A DNA stretch of 64,000 nucleotides from Kordiimonas gwangyangensis DSM 19435 = JCM 12864 (GCF_000375545.1 NZ_AQXF01000007.1:140673-204672); one strand, 5' to 3'; positions 1 to 9,357 are shown, counted from the stretch's first letter. Notes: generated from the sequence alone by a model not told the origin. Numbers and translations are program-made.

Positions 1-150
1 CTTGGCGCCGCCCAGCTTCCAGTCGCCTGCCGCTGCATCATCAAGGATGAAAACAGGGATCACCGGCGCGCCAGTCGCGCACGCCTTGGCGAGCGCCGGA
101 TGGTCATCAAGGCGCAGCGCACCATTCATCAGCACAAGAACGGGTTTCAC
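1..150 (-). CDS. DNA photolyase/cryptochrome family, N-terminal 50 residues (cut by window edge)
   Basis: A reading frame on the minus strand begins with GTG at 150 and runs off the window. GAGGAG lies 5 nt before the GTG and decides the start. The 50 visible residues contain ALRLDDHPAL, then APVIPVFILDD and DWKLGGAK, matching the photolyase N-terminal alpha/beta domain (usual pattern DLRLxDNPAL, PVxPVFILD, WxxGGAS). The family repairs UV-induced pyrimidine dimers with FAD and light, or acts as a cryptochrome. The usual WFRxD just before the LRL motif is replaced by LMNGA. Only the N-terminus is present, so the subclass cannot be named. The symporter gene stop lies 36 bp upstream, so the two could be co-transcribed. 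Confidence 0.72.
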   Translation of the reverse strand, partial: MKPVLVLMNGALRLDDHPALAKACATGAPVIPVFILDDAAAGDWKLGGAK

Positions 151-186
151 AAACGCTCCTCAGCACAAAGGTCTAGGACCTTTACG

Positions 187-1671
187 CTAGAGATCCATGA
201 TCCGATCAATATCTTTGGGCAGCGGCTTCGGTTTTTCAGCAAGCGACAGGCCAATGAACAGGAGGAGCGACGTAAGCATGGCGAGGAACCCGCCAGAGAT
301 GCCGTAAGGTACACTCACTCCCGCAAGCTGCATATAGAGATTGACGATCAGGCTGGCGGTGATTGCGACAATCGCTGCCCGCGCGCTGGCCTGCTTCCAG
401 TTAAGCCCAATAAGCACCACCGGCACCAGGGCGGCGGCAAACATGCCCCAGCCAAACGCACCCAATAGCCCCACCAGCTTGTCACTGCCAAGCGCGATAA
501 AGGCCGACAGCACCGAGAGCCCAACGGTCGCAGTGCGCGCCCAGAAAAGCTCCCGCTCGAGCGAACGGCCACGGATCGCCTTGGGGATATCGTGGATGAT
601 GGCAGCCGCACCGATATTGAGGAAGCCATCCGCCGTGGACATGATGGCTGCAAAAAGCCCGGCAAACACGATACCGGCGAGGAGCGGATGCGCGTAGGTG
701 GAGAGGAACACAGGCGCGGCCTCGTCCGGCGCGCCGAGCGGCAAAGCCACGTCACCCAGCACAAGTGCGCGCATCACAACGCCAACCGAAATCCACAGCA
801 TCGCCGCCACCACATAACCCAGCACAGTCATGGGCATGATGATGCGGTTGTCAGAAAGCTTGCGGTTCATCATCATCTTGGTCGCCACATGGGGCTGGCC
901 CGCGAGACCAAGGCCAAAGAGGAAAAACCAGCTCAAGGACGCCATGGTGCCAAGCGTGCCGAACGGCATGATGTCCTCACCATCGTTCTGCAACAGGATG
1001 TTGCTGACCTCAGCAAAGCCGCCATCAAATACACTGGCCGCCGTAATCACCACAAGCGCGCCTGAGATGATCATGACAATACCCTGCACAAGGTCTGTGT
1101 AGACAGACGCGATAATGCCGCCCGTCACACAGTAGAAAATCAACACCGCGGAGGAGAGCACCACGCAGGCAAGCAGGCTGATATCCGCGAACATGGCAGA
1201 CGCCGAAAGGATGGATTGCAGCACCAGTGCCATCGCGAGGATTTGGGTGGCGAGATAACCGAGCACACCCATAAGGATTGTGCCTGCGGTCAAGAGCCGC
1301 GCGGCGTTGCTGCCATAGCGCGCATAAACCACATCGGGGAGCGACATGGTATCGCGTACTTCCGCGATCATGCGGATGCGTTTGGAAACAAGGTAAAAGC
1401 CAGTGGCGTAGCCAAGCGCGGAACACACCGCCATCCAGATGGAGCTGAGGCCGGTAGCGTACACAAGGCCCGGCCCACCCACGAAACCGAAGCCCGACAG
1501 TGTGGAGGAGAAAACAGCGAGGCTGACCACAATCGGCCCAAGCCCGCGCCCGGCGACGAAGAAGTCACCCGCGGATTTGGTGCGCCGCATGGCCCACAGG
1601 CCGACGCCAATACACATAACCATGTATAGCGCAACACAGGTAAGGATAACGCCCTGACGGTATTCTTCCAT
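187..1671 (-). CDS. Sodium:solute symporter, SSS family
   Basis: A 494-residue polytopic inner-membrane protein with about 13 hydrophobic segments. The N-terminal block (GDFFVAGRGLGPIVVSLAVF, then FSSTLSGFGFVGG) is typical of sodium:solute symporters, which couple solute uptake to the sodium gradient. The length is normal for the family. The substrate cannot be read from the sequence; proline-, pantothenate- or organic-acid-type members are all possible. The start ATG at 1671 overlaps the stop of the upstream small membrane protein by one base (TAATG), so the two are translationally coupled and the small protein is probably a partner. Confidence 0.85.
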   Translation of the reverse strand: MEEYRQGVILTCVALYMVMCIGVGLWAMRRTKSAGDFFVAGRGLGPIVVSLAVFSSTLSGFGFVGGPGLVYATGLSSIWMAVCSALGYATGFYLVSKRIRMIAEVRDTMSLPDVVYARYGSNAARLLTAGTILMGVLGYLATQILAMALVLQSILSASAMFADISLLACVVLSSAVLIFYCVTGGIIASVYTDLVQGIVMIISGALVVITAASVFDGGFAEVSNILLQNDGEDIMPFGTLGTMASLSWFFLFGLGLAGQPHVATKMMMNRKLSDNRIIMPMTVLGYVVAAMLWISVGVVMRALVLGDVALPLGAPDEAAPVFLSTYAHPLLAGIVFAGLFAAIMSTADGFLNIGAAAIIHDIPKAIRGRSLERELFWARTATVGLSVLSAFIALGSDKLVGLLGAFGWGMFAAALVPVVLIGLNWKQASARAAIVAITASLIVNLYMQLAGVSVPYGISGGFLAMLTSLLLFIGLSLAEKPKPLPKDIDRIMDL

Positions 1672-2201
1672 TATGCGCGCTCCTCTTCAGCCTTCAGTTC
1701 CGCAACAAGGCTTGCGAACGCTTCCTCATCCTCATAGGGGAGGAAATAACGCCGGAACATCACCACGTAGAACAGGTCAAAGACCGCAAAGCTGCCCCAG
1801 ATGCCCCAGAACATCCAATTGGTGGGCACAGGGAAGCCGAAAACCACATCAGTCTCGCCGGTCGCGAGATAGGCTTCATAGCCGCTATAAAGCATGTACC
1901 AGACAAAAAGCGCGATGCCGGTCATCACAAGCACGGAGAGCTTGAGCGCAGTATCGCGCCGCCGCTCGGCCACACCCATGTACAGCAGGCTGGCCGCGAA
2001 ACAGATGACACCAATCTGGAAATAAAATGGCGCACGGCCGATAGGCTCCAGCCTTGCAGCACCGTCACCGCCCAGCTTCATGCCCGCGGCTGTTTCGTGC
2101 GCGATGCCTGTCACACCCGCAGGCGGTTCGCTCAACAGAATAAAGACGGTGATGCCGGCAATCGCCAGTAAACACGCAAATGCGACGTGGATAATTTTCA
2201 C
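1671..2201 (-). CDS. Small membrane protein coupled to the SSS symporter
   Basis: A 176-residue protein with four predicted membrane segments (about residues 4-24, 58-76, 87-107 and 130-150) and a short acidic C-terminal tail. I do not recognise the family. The stop codon overlaps the start of the SSS symporter by one base, which suggests a two-gene operon and a possible small-subunit role. Some SSS transporters have small helper subunits, but I see no clear match to those families. The function is inferred from context only. Confidence 0.6.
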   Translation of the reverse strand: MKIIHVAFACLLAIAGITVFILLSEPPAGVTGIAHETAAGMKLGGDGAARLEPIGRAPFYFQIGVICFAASLLYMGVAERRRDTALKLSVLVMTGIALFVWYMLYSGYEAYLATGETDVVFGFPVPTNWMFWGIWGSFAVFDLFYVVMFRRYFLPYEDEEAFASLVAELKAEEERA

Positions 2202-2292
2202 GGATGGCCTCCCCTGCCCCGATTAGAGGGCGAGCCTAGAAGGCTTGAACGCGTGTGGTCAAGGGCCTTACGTCAAAAAATTCAACGAACGT

Positions 2293-2706
2293 TCAAAAAA
2301 TGCTGGTAACATAGGGTTTGACCAGCAGAAGGCTCATGCCCGTCAGGATGAGCAGCGTGCCAAGCGCCGAGATAAAACGCCCCATGCGCCGCCACGGCAC
2401 ACCTGAGGCACCCACTTTCAGGCTGACCGCATGAAGGATTCGCATGAGCAAAAGGGACATTCCAATGGCATGCAGCAGTATCTCCCGCGTGTGCGCAAGC
2501 TCAAGCAGGAGAAAGAGCACCAGCATCAGCGGCACGTATTCGGTGAAGTTGCCAAATACTCGAATACTGGTTTGAAGATCAGCATTGCCACCATCACCAA
2601 ATTCCACATCACGCCGCGCTCGCATGAAGGAAACCTTGAGTGACAGGAACACCATCAACAGGCCATAGAGCCCTGCATATAGAATTGTGATTGGAATAAC
2701 GCTCAT
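2293..2706 (-). CDS. MAPEG family membrane protein
   Basis: A 137-residue protein from the ATG at 2706, with four hydrophobic segments. It resembles the MAPEG superfamily (glutathione S-transferase-like and eicosanoid-metabolism membrane proteins): an SLKVSFMRARRD stretch after the first helix, then FGNFTEYVPLMLVLFLLLEL and LLMRILHAVSL. The family usually conjugates or reduces lipophilic compounds with glutathione in the membrane. The frame stays open upstream to 2820, but AAGGGG before the 2706 ATG and the family N-terminus (SVIPITxLYAGLxGLL) favour this start. The gene stands alone. Confidence 0.8.
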   Translation of the reverse strand: MSVIPITILYAGLYGLLMVFLSLKVSFMRARRDVEFGDGGNADLQTSIRVFGNFTEYVPLMLVLFLLLELAHTREILLHAIGMSLLLMRILHAVSLKVGASGVPWRRMGRFISALGTLLILTGMSLLLVKPYVTSIF

Positions 2707-2891
2707 GACTGCCCCCTTTGCCGGCATGTCACTTATCAAACAGCGCGCAGGGCCAAATTGCAATCTCGGAGATGTCTGCCGGATGCAATGCTGTCGCACG
2801 CTTGCCCTTGTTATTGCCAAGTGAGGGGATGCGCTTTAGCGTGCGCCAACGACACTCAAAAAGCTGCAACTGTCACACGCGAGGAAACGTC

Positions 2892-3701
2892 ATGAAAGTT
2901 ATTACCGCATTGGTGGGAGCACTGATACTGATCCATGCGATACCGGCGCATGCAGAGGTGCGGCGCCATGACAAACCCGCAGCAGCGTATCAGCCCTCGG
3001 CCGCGCCTTCCTATCTCATCGACATGCCGCATGAAGGTAGTGGTATCCTGGTTGCGCCTAACTGGGTAGCGACGGTCGCACACACCATTTTCTATGACTA
3101 TGTCGGCAAAACAATTGAGATCGGCGGCCAGCCCTACCAGATGGAAAAGCTGGTCTTCCATCCCGGTTGGCGGACCGACATGCCTGACCTCAGCGACGGT
3201 GACGCGGCCCCGTTGATGACATTTCTCGCAAACCGGGATGACATTGTCCTGATCAAGCTCGCCACTGATGTCACAGACCGCGAGCCAATATCGGTATACT
3301 CGGGCACCAATGAGGTCGGCCAGACAGTGACGATTTATGGGCGCGGGGCCAAAGGCAACGGCCTGACCGGCGAGGACCTGCCCACCAAACAGGACCGCAT
3401 GCTTGGCTATTTCCAGAATGTTATTGAGGACGCGGACGAACGGTGGCTGCGCTTCGATTTTGATGCGCCGGGCGAGAACAGCGATGCCCTTGAACTTGAA
3501 GGCATGTTCGGCTCGGGCGATAGCGGCGGGCCGTCAGTGATTGTGAAAGACGGCAAACCATATGCGCTTGGGCTTTCAAGCTGGCAGGTGTACGAAGGCT
3601 TGCTCGCAGACTTCAAAGGCGGCCTTTATGGTCGCACGGCGGTTCAGGTGCGCCTTTCAGCCTACAAGGACTGGATTGACGCGACCATTCAGGAGGAATA
3701 G
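2892..3701 (+). CDS. Exported trypsin-like serine protease
   Basis: A 269-residue protein with a signal peptide (about residues 1-21, cleavage after AHA). The chymotrypsin-type triad is visible: His64 in TVAHT, Asp117 in RDDIVLIKL and Ser211 in GSGDSGGP. It should act outside the cytoplasm as an endopeptidase. GAGGA precedes the ATG at 2892; the open frame upstream of it (from 2718) lacks a start that fits a secreted protein. There is no PDZ domain, so it is not DegP-like. The substrate is unknown. It converges with eda. Confidence 0.82.
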   Translation: MKVITALVGALILIHAIPAHAEVRRHDKPAAAYQPSAAPSYLIDMPHEGSGILVAPNWVATVAHTIFYDYVGKTIEIGGQPYQMEKLVFHPGWRTDMPDLSDGDAAPLMTFLANRDDIVLIKLATDVTDREPISVYSGTNEVGQTVTIYGRGAKGNGLTGEDLPTKQDRMLGYFQNVIEDADERWLRFDFDAPGENSDALELEGMFGSGDSGGPSVIVKDGKPYALGLSSWQVYEGLLADFKGGLYGRTAVQVRLSAYKDWIDATIQEE

Positions 3702-3749
3702 CCGCAGGAAGCAGGGAAAACCGCCCTGCCTCGCGATTTTGGAGTTGGT

Positions 3750-4376
3750 CTAGTGGCCCTCGACGGCAGTGCGCGCGAGTTCCCGCACGAGGCCAAGGTC
3801 AATGCTGCCGTCACGGCCGCGCGGGGTGATCCATGAACCACCGACAGTCGCCACATTCGGCAGCGCACGGTAATCCGGCGCGGTATCAACCGAAATGCCG
3901 CCCGTCGGGCAGAAGGTGAGGTCCGGCAGCACGCTGCCCACCGCCTTCAGGAAACCAGTGCCGCCCGAGATATTGGCCGGGAAGAACTTAAGCTCGGTGA
4001 AGCCCCATTCGCGGGCTTGCATGGCCTCCGACAGCGTGGCGATACCGGGCAGGAACGGCCAGTTCAGCTTTTTGACCGCCGCGGCCAGTTCCGGCGTCAG
4101 GCCGGGGCTCACGCCAAACTCGGCACCCGCTTCAATCGCAGCTTCTGCCAGCGCCGGCGTGACGACCGTGCCCGCACCAACGCAAGCGTCAGCCGGAAGG
4201 TCTTCCTTTACCGCGTTGATGGCCGCGAGCGCGCTTTCGTGCCGAAGCGTGATTTCAAGCACGCTCAAGCCCTCGTCAAACAGCACGCGGCACACATCCA
4301 CCGCTTCCTGCGCGCTTTTGAACGCCAGCACCGGGATAACCGGCGATTTTTTCAGAACTGCAAGTACGTCAGACAT
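3750..4376 (-). CDS. eda: 2-dehydro-3-deoxyphosphogluconate (KDPG) aldolase
   Basis: A 208-residue class I aldolase that splits KDPG into pyruvate and glyceraldehyde 3-phosphate, the last step of the Entner-Doudoroff pathway. The general acid/base Glu41 (VLEITLR), the GAGTV motif and the Schiff-base Lys130 (ELKFFPA) are present, and GGIS and the C-terminal GGSWI follow as in the family. It lies 22 nt downstream of edd and is the last gene of zwf-pgl-edd-eda. Control is probably through the LacI-type operator upstream of zwf. Confidence 0.95.
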   Translation of the reverse strand: MSDVLAVLKKSPVIPVLAFKSAQEAVDVCRVLFDEGLSVLEITLRHESALAAINAVKEDLPADACVGAGTVVTPALAEAAIEAGAEFGVSPGLTPELAAAVKKLNWPFLPGIATLSEAMQAREWGFTELKFFPANISGGTGFLKAVGSVLPDLTFCPTGGISVDTAPDYRALPNVATVGGSWITPRGRDGSIDLGLVRELARTAVEGH

Positions 4377-4398
4377 TTTTATCCCTCATTCCCGGTGG

Positions 4399-6198
4399 TC
4401 AAAAGACCGAAGCGCCTTTTGCGGCATCGCCCACAAGCGCACGCATACCAGCAAACAGATTACGGCCAAATGTTTCAGGATTATTAGGGCCGGTCGATGC
4501 AGTCCGGCCAGCGAATTCTTTTTCATCGACAAGAAGCGTCAGCTCGCCATTGTCGGCGTCGATGCGGATCAGGTCGCCGTTCTGCACGCGAGCAATGGGG
4601 CCACCGTTTGCGGCTTCCGGCGTTACGTGAATGACGGACGGCACTTTGCCGCTCGCGCCCGACATGCGGCCATCGGTCACCAGCGCAACCTTGAAGCCCT
4701 TGTCCTGCAGCACACCAAGGCTTGGCGTCAGCTTGTGCAACTCGGGCATCCCGTTCGCTTTTGGCCCCTGGAAACGGATAACAGCGATGAAATCTTTTTC
4801 AAGCTCGCCCGCCTTATAGGCCTTCAACAGATCGTCCTGATCCTCAAACACGATGGCGGGCGCTTCCACATAGCGGTGCTCCGGCTTCACGGCAGAGATT
4901 TTCATCACCGCTTCGCCAAGCTGGCCGTGGAAAACGGCAAGGCCGCCGTTGGACTGGAACGGGTTGCCCACTTTCCTCAGGATCATCTCATCAGTTGGCT
5001 CGTCCGGCGACAGGCGCCATGTCAGCTTGCCGTCCGCAAGGGCTGGCATTTCGCCAAAGGCCTTGAGGCCATGGCCCATGATGGTTTCCACGTCGTCATG
5101 CAGCAGGCCAGCGGACAAAAGTTCCTTGATGACAAAGGGCGTGCCGCCCGCTTCGTGGAAGGCGTTCACATCTGCCGTGCCGTTTGGATACACACGCGCG
5201 AGCAGCGGAATGATCGCAGAGAGGTCGGCAAAGTCCTGCCACGTCAGCTCAATACCGGCCGCCGCCGCGATGGCAACAATGTGCAGGGTATGGTTCGTCG
5301 AACCCCCGGTCGCGAGCAACCCGATGGCACCGTTGATGACCGATTCCACGGTCACCATCTCGGCAAGACCGATACCGGATTTCGCTTCCGAAAGTTTGAC
5401 CACCCGGTCTGCCGCGGCCGTATCAAGGGCCGCGCGCACCGGATCATTTGGCGCGAAGAAGCTGGAGCCGGGCAGTTGCAGGCCCATCATCTCAAGCATC
5501 ATCTGGTTCGAGTTGGCGGTGCCGTAGAAAGTGCAGGTGCCCGGGCTGTGATAAGCGCGGCTTTCGCTTTGAAGTAGCGCATCGCGGCCTACTTCGCCCG
5601 CGGCATACTGCTGGCGCACTTTGGCTTTCTCGGAGTTCGAAATCCCGGTCGGCATTGGCCCCGCGGGCACAAACACAAACGGCAGGTGACCGAAGGCGAT
5701 GGCGCCAATTAAAAGGCCCGGCACGATCTTGTCGCAGATACCGAACAAGAGGCCGCCATCAAACACGTTATGGCTCATGGCAATGCCTGTCGCCATCGCG
5801 ATCACTTCACGGCTGAAGAGGGACATTTCCATGCCCGGCTGGCCCTGGGTCACACCGTCACACATGGCAGGCACCCCGCCTGCCATCTGGGCCACGCCGC
5901 CTGCCTGAATGACCGCCTCTTTCACTTCATCCAGCTTCGCATGGTAGGGCTGGTGCGCTGACAGCATGTCGTTATAGGCGCTCACGATGCCGATATTGAC
6001 CATGCCGTCCTTAAGGAGCTTGGCTTTCTCGGCCTCGGAACAGGCCGCAATGGCGTGGGCAAGGTTGCCACACGACAGGTGCGGGCGCGCAGGCCCTGCA
6101 GCCCGCATGGCCTCAATACGCGCCATATAGGCCGCGCGGCTTTTTTCTGACCGGGCGCGTACACGCTCGGTAATCTCAACTAGCTTCGGATGCGTCAT
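4399..6198 (-). CDS. edd: Phosphogluconate dehydratase
   Basis: A 599-residue enzyme of the IlvD/Edd family that dehydrates 6-phosphogluconate to [17 protein letters not shown] near the N-terminus, [15 protein letters not shown], then [20 protein letters not shown], the [11 protein letters not shown] block and the C-terminal [13 protein letters not shown] are all typical of Edd. The conserved cysteines that would hold the iron-sulfur cluster are present. Length and start are normal. It sits 38 nt behind pgl; that gap contains a short CTGTCA/TGACAG inverted repeat. Confidence 0.96.
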   Translation of the reverse strand: MTHPKLVEITERVRARSEKSRAAYMARIEAMRAAGPARPHLSCGNLAHAIAACSEAEKAKLLKDGMVNIGIVSAYNDMLSAHQPYHAKLDEVKEAVIQAGGVAQMAGGVPAMCDGVTQGQPGMEMSLFSREVIAMATGIAMSHNVFDGGLLFGICDKIVPGLLIGAIAFGHLPFVFVPAGPMPTGISNSEKAKVRQQYAAGEVGRDALLQSESRAYHSPGTCTFYGTANSNQMMLEMMGLQLPGSSFFAPNDPVRAALDTAAADRVVKLSEAKSGIGLAEMVTVESVINGAIGLLATGGSTNHTLHIVAIAAAAGIELTWQDFADLSAIIPLLARVYPNGTADVNAFHEAGGTPFVIKELLSAGLLHDDVETIMGHGLKAFGEMPALADGKLTWRLSPDEPTDEMILRKVGNPFQSNGGLAVFHGQLGEAVMKISAVKPEHRYVEAPAIVFEDQDDLLKAYKAGELEKDFIAVIRFQGPKANGMPELHKLTPSLGVLQDKGFKVALVTDGRMSGASGKVPSVIHVTPEAANGGPIARVQNGDLIRIDADNGELTLLVDEKEFAGRTASTGPNNPETFGRNLFAGMRALVGDAAKGASVF

Positions 6199-6236
6199 TT
6201 TATGCTCCTGTCATACTGACAGCGGGGGCCACCCAA

Positions 6237-6935
6237 TCAGGGCGCCCAATATACGATGATGTCTGCCACTTTGGCGAGGCGCGCAACAGGCAGATGGGTA
6301 TCTTTTTCTAAGGCGTTCTCAAGCACGGCCAGCTTCTCCTCACCCGTGATCATCAGCGCGACGTGCGGCGACGATGCGATGGCGGAGGCACTCAGGCTCA
6401 TGCGGTCGACCTCGTCCCCGGTCACCGCGCTCTTTTTGGCCGTGAGCGCAACACAGAGAGATTCATTCCCCATATCAAGCGCTGCCTCAAGGCCTTCGGC
6501 CTCCGGGAAGAAGGACGCGGTGTGCGCGTCCGGCCCCATGCCCAGAAGCACGCTGGCGAAAGGTTGAGCAAGGCTTGAATAGCGCTTGTTCACTTCCGCC
6601 GCACCGTCCCACGGGCTGTCGTGCGGCGTTTTCATGCCAACGAAGTGCGCCTCTGCGGCCTTGCCGGTTTCAAGTGCGCCGCGCATGAAAGCCTCATTGC
6701 TGCGCGGGTGGCCTATGTCTACCCAGCGTTCGTCAACAAGGGCAACCTGCACGTCTTCCCAGGCGATATCAACCTCAGCCATGGCTTCAAAAAGCGGCTT
6801 GGGGGTCGAGCCACCAGAGACTGCCCACGAAGCACGGCCATGCTTCCGGAGCGCACGGCTCAGCGCTTCGGTCGTATCCTCCTCAAGCGCGTCAACCATC
6901 TGCGCGCGGCTATCGAACTTGCGCCAACTGATCAC
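6237..6935 (-). CDS. pgl: 6-phosphogluconolactonase
   Basis: A 232-residue member of the NagB/RpiA/DevB sugar-phosphate family that hydrolyses 6-phosphogluconolactone between Zwf and Edd. The visible family motifs are SGGSTPKPLFEAM, VDERWVDIGHPRSNE, LLGMGPDAHTASFFP and VALMITGEEKL. It overlaps the end of zwf by 4 nt (ATGA), showing translational coupling inside the Entner-Doudoroff operon. Confidence 0.95.
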   Translation of the reverse strand: MISWRKFDSRAQMVDALEEDTTEALSRALRKHGRASWAVSGGSTPKPLFEAMAEVDIAWEDVQVALVDERWVDIGHPRSNEAFMRGALETGKAAEAHFVGMKTPHDSPWDGAAEVNKRYSSLAQPFASVLLGMGPDAHTASFFPEAEGLEAALDMGNESLCVALTAKKSAVTGDEVDRMSLSASAIASSPHVALMITGEEKLAVLENALEKDTHLPVARLAKVADIIVYWAP

Positions 6936-8413
6936 CGCGCTACCTTCCGGCCACTTGTTTCATGGAACCATTCACGGCCATCGCGGGTCATGAGGTCATG
7001 CGCCTCATAAGGGCCCCAGGTGCCAGACTGATAGCTCTCCGGCGGTTCTTCGGATTTTTCCCAATGCTCGATAATACTGTCGACCCAGCGCCAGGCATGC
7101 TCCACCTCGTCACGGTGCACAAAGAGGCTCTGGTCGCCACGCGCCGCATCAAGGATGAGACGCAGATATGGCCCGAGGCGCATCCCGTCGTTGCCATTGA
7201 TATCGAGGTTCATCTCGACTTCCTTGAGCGTTTCCGCCTTGGCGCCGTGGTTCTTCACCATCATGCGCAGTGCGAGGTGATCTTCCGGCTGCAGGCGGAT
7301 GATGAAACGGTTCGGGTTGATACGGTCGCCCCAACCCGGGTGCGGCGAGTGCGGTACCGATTTGAACTGGATCACAATCTCGGCAAAGCGGTCCGGCAGG
7401 CGTTTACCCGTGCGCAGATAAAATGGCACACCGGCCCAGCGCCAGTTCTGGATATTGGCCTTGAGCGCCACAAAGGTTTCGGTGTGGGAGGCATGCTCAA
7501 GTTCGAGGTCCTCGGCGTAGCTTCCCACAGCCTGACCGTTCATGGCACCGGCCAGATACTGGCCGCGCACAACGTTGCGCTCAATCTCCGCGCTGGTCAT
7601 GGGCTTGAGCGACTTCAGAACCTTCAGTTTCTCGTCGCGGATGCTATCCGCGTCCATACGGGCGGGTGGTTCCATCGCCACGAGACAGAGAAGCTGCAAC
7701 AGGTGGTTCTGCACCATGTCGCGCATGGCACCGGTGCCTTCATAGAAACCGGCGCGGCCCTGAACGCCCTGGTTTTCTGCGATGGTAATCTGGATATGGT
7801 CAATGGTGCGGCCGCTCCAGAGTTCTTCAAAGAGGATATTGGAGAAACGCAGTGCGAGCAGATTCTGCACCGCTTCCTTGCCCAGATAGTGGTCGATCCG
7901 GAAAGTCTGGTCCTCACGGAAGGTCTTGCCGACATCTGCGTTGATCGCCTGCGCCGATGCAAGATCATTCCCAAGCGGTTTTTCCAGAACTACACGCGCG
8001 CGGTCACAGTTGAGGCCGTATTCGCCCAGAAGCTCACACGTGCTGGTGAACAGCCCGGGCGGGATGGCGAGGAAATGCACAAGCGGGCGATCATCGTCGC
8101 AATCAAGCGCCGCTTTGAGGGCCGCCCAGTCGTCACCGCCTTCAGTGAGGCCGAGCTCCAGAACCTGTACCATGGAGGCAAAGGTCTCTAGTTGGTCTTT
8201 CTCCACCGCGCAGGCAGGCTGTGATTCGTCAAACACGCCCTTGAGCCAGTCATAGACCTTGCCCTTGAGGCCGGAGCGCGAGGTAAGCACTATACGACTG
8301 TCCGCGGCCACGCGACCCGCGACAAAACCGGCGTAAAGCGCAGGCAGAAGCTTCTTCCGCGACAGGTCGCCGGTGCCACCGAAGATGACCAAATCGAAAA
8401 CATCAACCATCAT
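6932..8413 (-). CDS. zwf: Glucose-6-phosphate 1-dehydrogenase
   Basis: A 493-residue cytoplasmic enzyme oxidising glucose 6-phosphate to 6-phosphogluconolactone with NAD(P). The Rossmann motif FGGTGDLSRKKLLPALY starts at about residue 9, and the active-site block RIDHYLGKEAVQN follows. It is the first gene of zwf-pgl-edd-eda. Two ATG codons are adjacent (8413, 8410), with GGAAGA before them. The promoter carries a TGACAC-CGCTGTCA operator with a TTGACA -35 box inside it, so this gene sets expression of the whole pathway. Confidence 0.96.
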   Translation of the reverse strand: MMVDVFDLVIFGGTGDLSRKKLLPALYAGFVAGRVAADSRIVLTSRSGLKGKVYDWLKGVFDESQPACAVEKDQLETFASMVQVLELGLTEGGDDWAALKAALDCDDDRPLVHFLAIPPGLFTSTCELLGEYGLNCDRARVVLEKPLGNDLASAQAINADVGKTFREDQTFRIDHYLGKEAVQNLLALRFSNILFEELWSGRTIDHIQITIAENQGVQGRAGFYEGTGAMRDMVQNHLLQLLCLVAMEPPARMDADSIRDEKLKVLKSLKPMTSAEIERNVVRGQYLAGAMNGQAVGSYAEDLELEHASHTETFVALKANIQNWRWAGVPFYLRTGKRLPDRFAEIVIQFKSVPHSPHPGWGDRINPNRFIIRLQPEDHLALRMMVKNHGAKAETLKEVEMNLDINGNDGMRLGPYLRLILDAARGDQSLFVHRDEVEHAWRWVDSIIEHWEKSEEPPESYQSGTWGPYEAHDLMTRDGREWFHETSGRKVAR

Positions 8414-8440
8414 AATCTTCCCAAAAATTACTCGCGCCGG

Positions 8441-8469
8441 AAACTACGCCTAACTGACACCGCTGTCAA
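8441..8469 (-). promoter_or_regulatory. LacI-A operator and promoter of zwf-pgl-edd-eda
   Basis: A 14-bp near-palindrome (8455-8468, TGACACCGCTGTCA, one mismatched pair) matches the operator motif found upstream of four other sugar genes in this window. On the minus strand TTGACA (8469-8464) lies within it, and TAGTTT (8446-8441) sits 17 nt away as a -10 box. A bound repressor would cover the -35 box. That LacI-A binds here is inference. Confidence 0.7.
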
Positions 8470-8555
8470 TTTCACAATGGCATGCATGGCGCAAAGCCTT
8501 GCAAAACCTATGATAAATTAATTTATCCACGCTGACGAGTGCCCAATTTTCCACT

Positions 8556-8580
8556 TTGGTATTTAATTGGTATTATATAT
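8556..8580 (+). promoter_or_regulatory. Putative NagR (GntR) operator/promoter
   Basis: Two direct copies of TTGGTATT (8556-8563 and 8567-8574) are spaced 11 nt apart and run into an AT-rich TATTATATAT stretch that could be a -10 region. They lie about 45 nt upstream of the GntR-type regulator and its GlcNAc operon. GntR/HutC regulators of amino-sugar genes often bind sites containing TGGTAT-type halves, so autoregulation is plausible but unproven. Confidence 0.4.
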
Positions 8581-8622
8581 GTGCTACAGATGTCTTAATT
8601 CAACGACACAAGAAGCACAGCC

Positions 8623-9357
8623 ATGAGCCTAGTGAACCTCATCGGAAACCTTGATGACGCCAGTCCGCTGCCGAAATACCAGCAGCTGGCGCGGGCGATT
8701 GAACGCGCCATCGAACGCGGCGCGCTCCCTAAAGGCGACGCCCTGCCGCCGGAGCGGGACATCGCCGCGCAGATGAATGTGTCGCGCATTACGGTAAGGA
8801 AAGCGCTGGACGGCCTTGTCGAGAACGGCCTTTTGGACCGCAAGCAGGGTGCTGGCACCTTTATATCCGGCCGCGTGGAAAAACCCTTCTCGCGCCTCTC
8901 CTCCTTCTCGGAAGACATGGCAGGCCGCGGCTGGAAAGCGCGCAGTGAATGGGTCACACGCACGGAAGGCGTGATCACGCCGGAGGAGAGCCTCAACCTC
9001 GGCCTCGGCCCCGGCACCAAGGTCTACCGCTTCACCCGCATCCGCTACGCCGACGACACACCGATGGCGATCGAGACCGCAATCATCCCGGCCTTCGCGC
9101 TGCCGGGCTTGGACGCAGTCAAAACCTCACTTTACACCGCACTGGAAGCATCCGGCCACCGCCCGGTGCGCGCGCTGCAACGCCTGCGCGCCGTCACCTT
9201 CACACCCAAACAGGCGAAACGCCTTGGGGTCAAGGACGGCGACCCGGGCCTGTTCATCGAGCGGCGCGGGTTCCTCGCGAACGGCACCACGGTTGAGGTG
9301 ACACAATCCTATTACCGCGGCGACGCTTACGACTTTGTCGCCGAACTGCATGCATGA
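8623..9357 (+). CDS. nagR: GntR/HutC-family regulator of GlcNAc utilisation
   Basis: A 244-residue protein with an N-terminal winged helix (about residues 14-80: LPKYQQLARAIERAIERGAL, ERDIAAQMNVSRITVRKAL) and a C-terminal UTRA ligand-binding domain ending in a QSYYRGDAYDFVAEL-type segment. This architecture senses sugar phosphates; in amino-sugar operons the ligand is usually GlcNAc-6-P or GlcN-6-P. The stop overlaps the next gene (ATGA), and it heads an operon with the SIS-domain deaminase, nagA and nagP. The gene name is assigned from this context. Confidence 0.85.
   Translation: MSLVNLIGNLDDASPLPKYQQLARAIERAIERGALPKGDALPPERDIAAQMNVSRITVRKALDGLVENGLLDRKQGAGTFISGRVEKPFSRLSSFSEDMAGRGWKARSEWVTRTEGVITPEESLNLGLGPGTKVYRFTRIRYADDTPMAIETAIIPAFALPGLDAVKTSLYTALEASGHRPVRALQRLRAVTFTPKQAKRLGVKDGDPGLFIERRGFLANGTTVEVTQSYYRGDAYDFVAELHA

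Noticed and set aside
3895..5577. A 560-codon open frame on the plus strand opposite edd and eda
   Set aside because: It is antisense to two clear enzymes, has no domain pattern and an arginine/histidine-rich composition typical of shadow frames in GC-rich DNA.
6208..6222. CTGTCA-TAC-TGACAG inverted repeat between pgl and edd
   Set aside because: It has the half-sites of the LacI-A motif but in inside-out order and with a 3-bp gap, so it is not the same operator; a weak RNA hairpin is more likely.
6962..8191. A 409-codon open frame opposite zwf
   Set aside because: Antisense shadow of zwf; low-complexity composition and no plausible start context.
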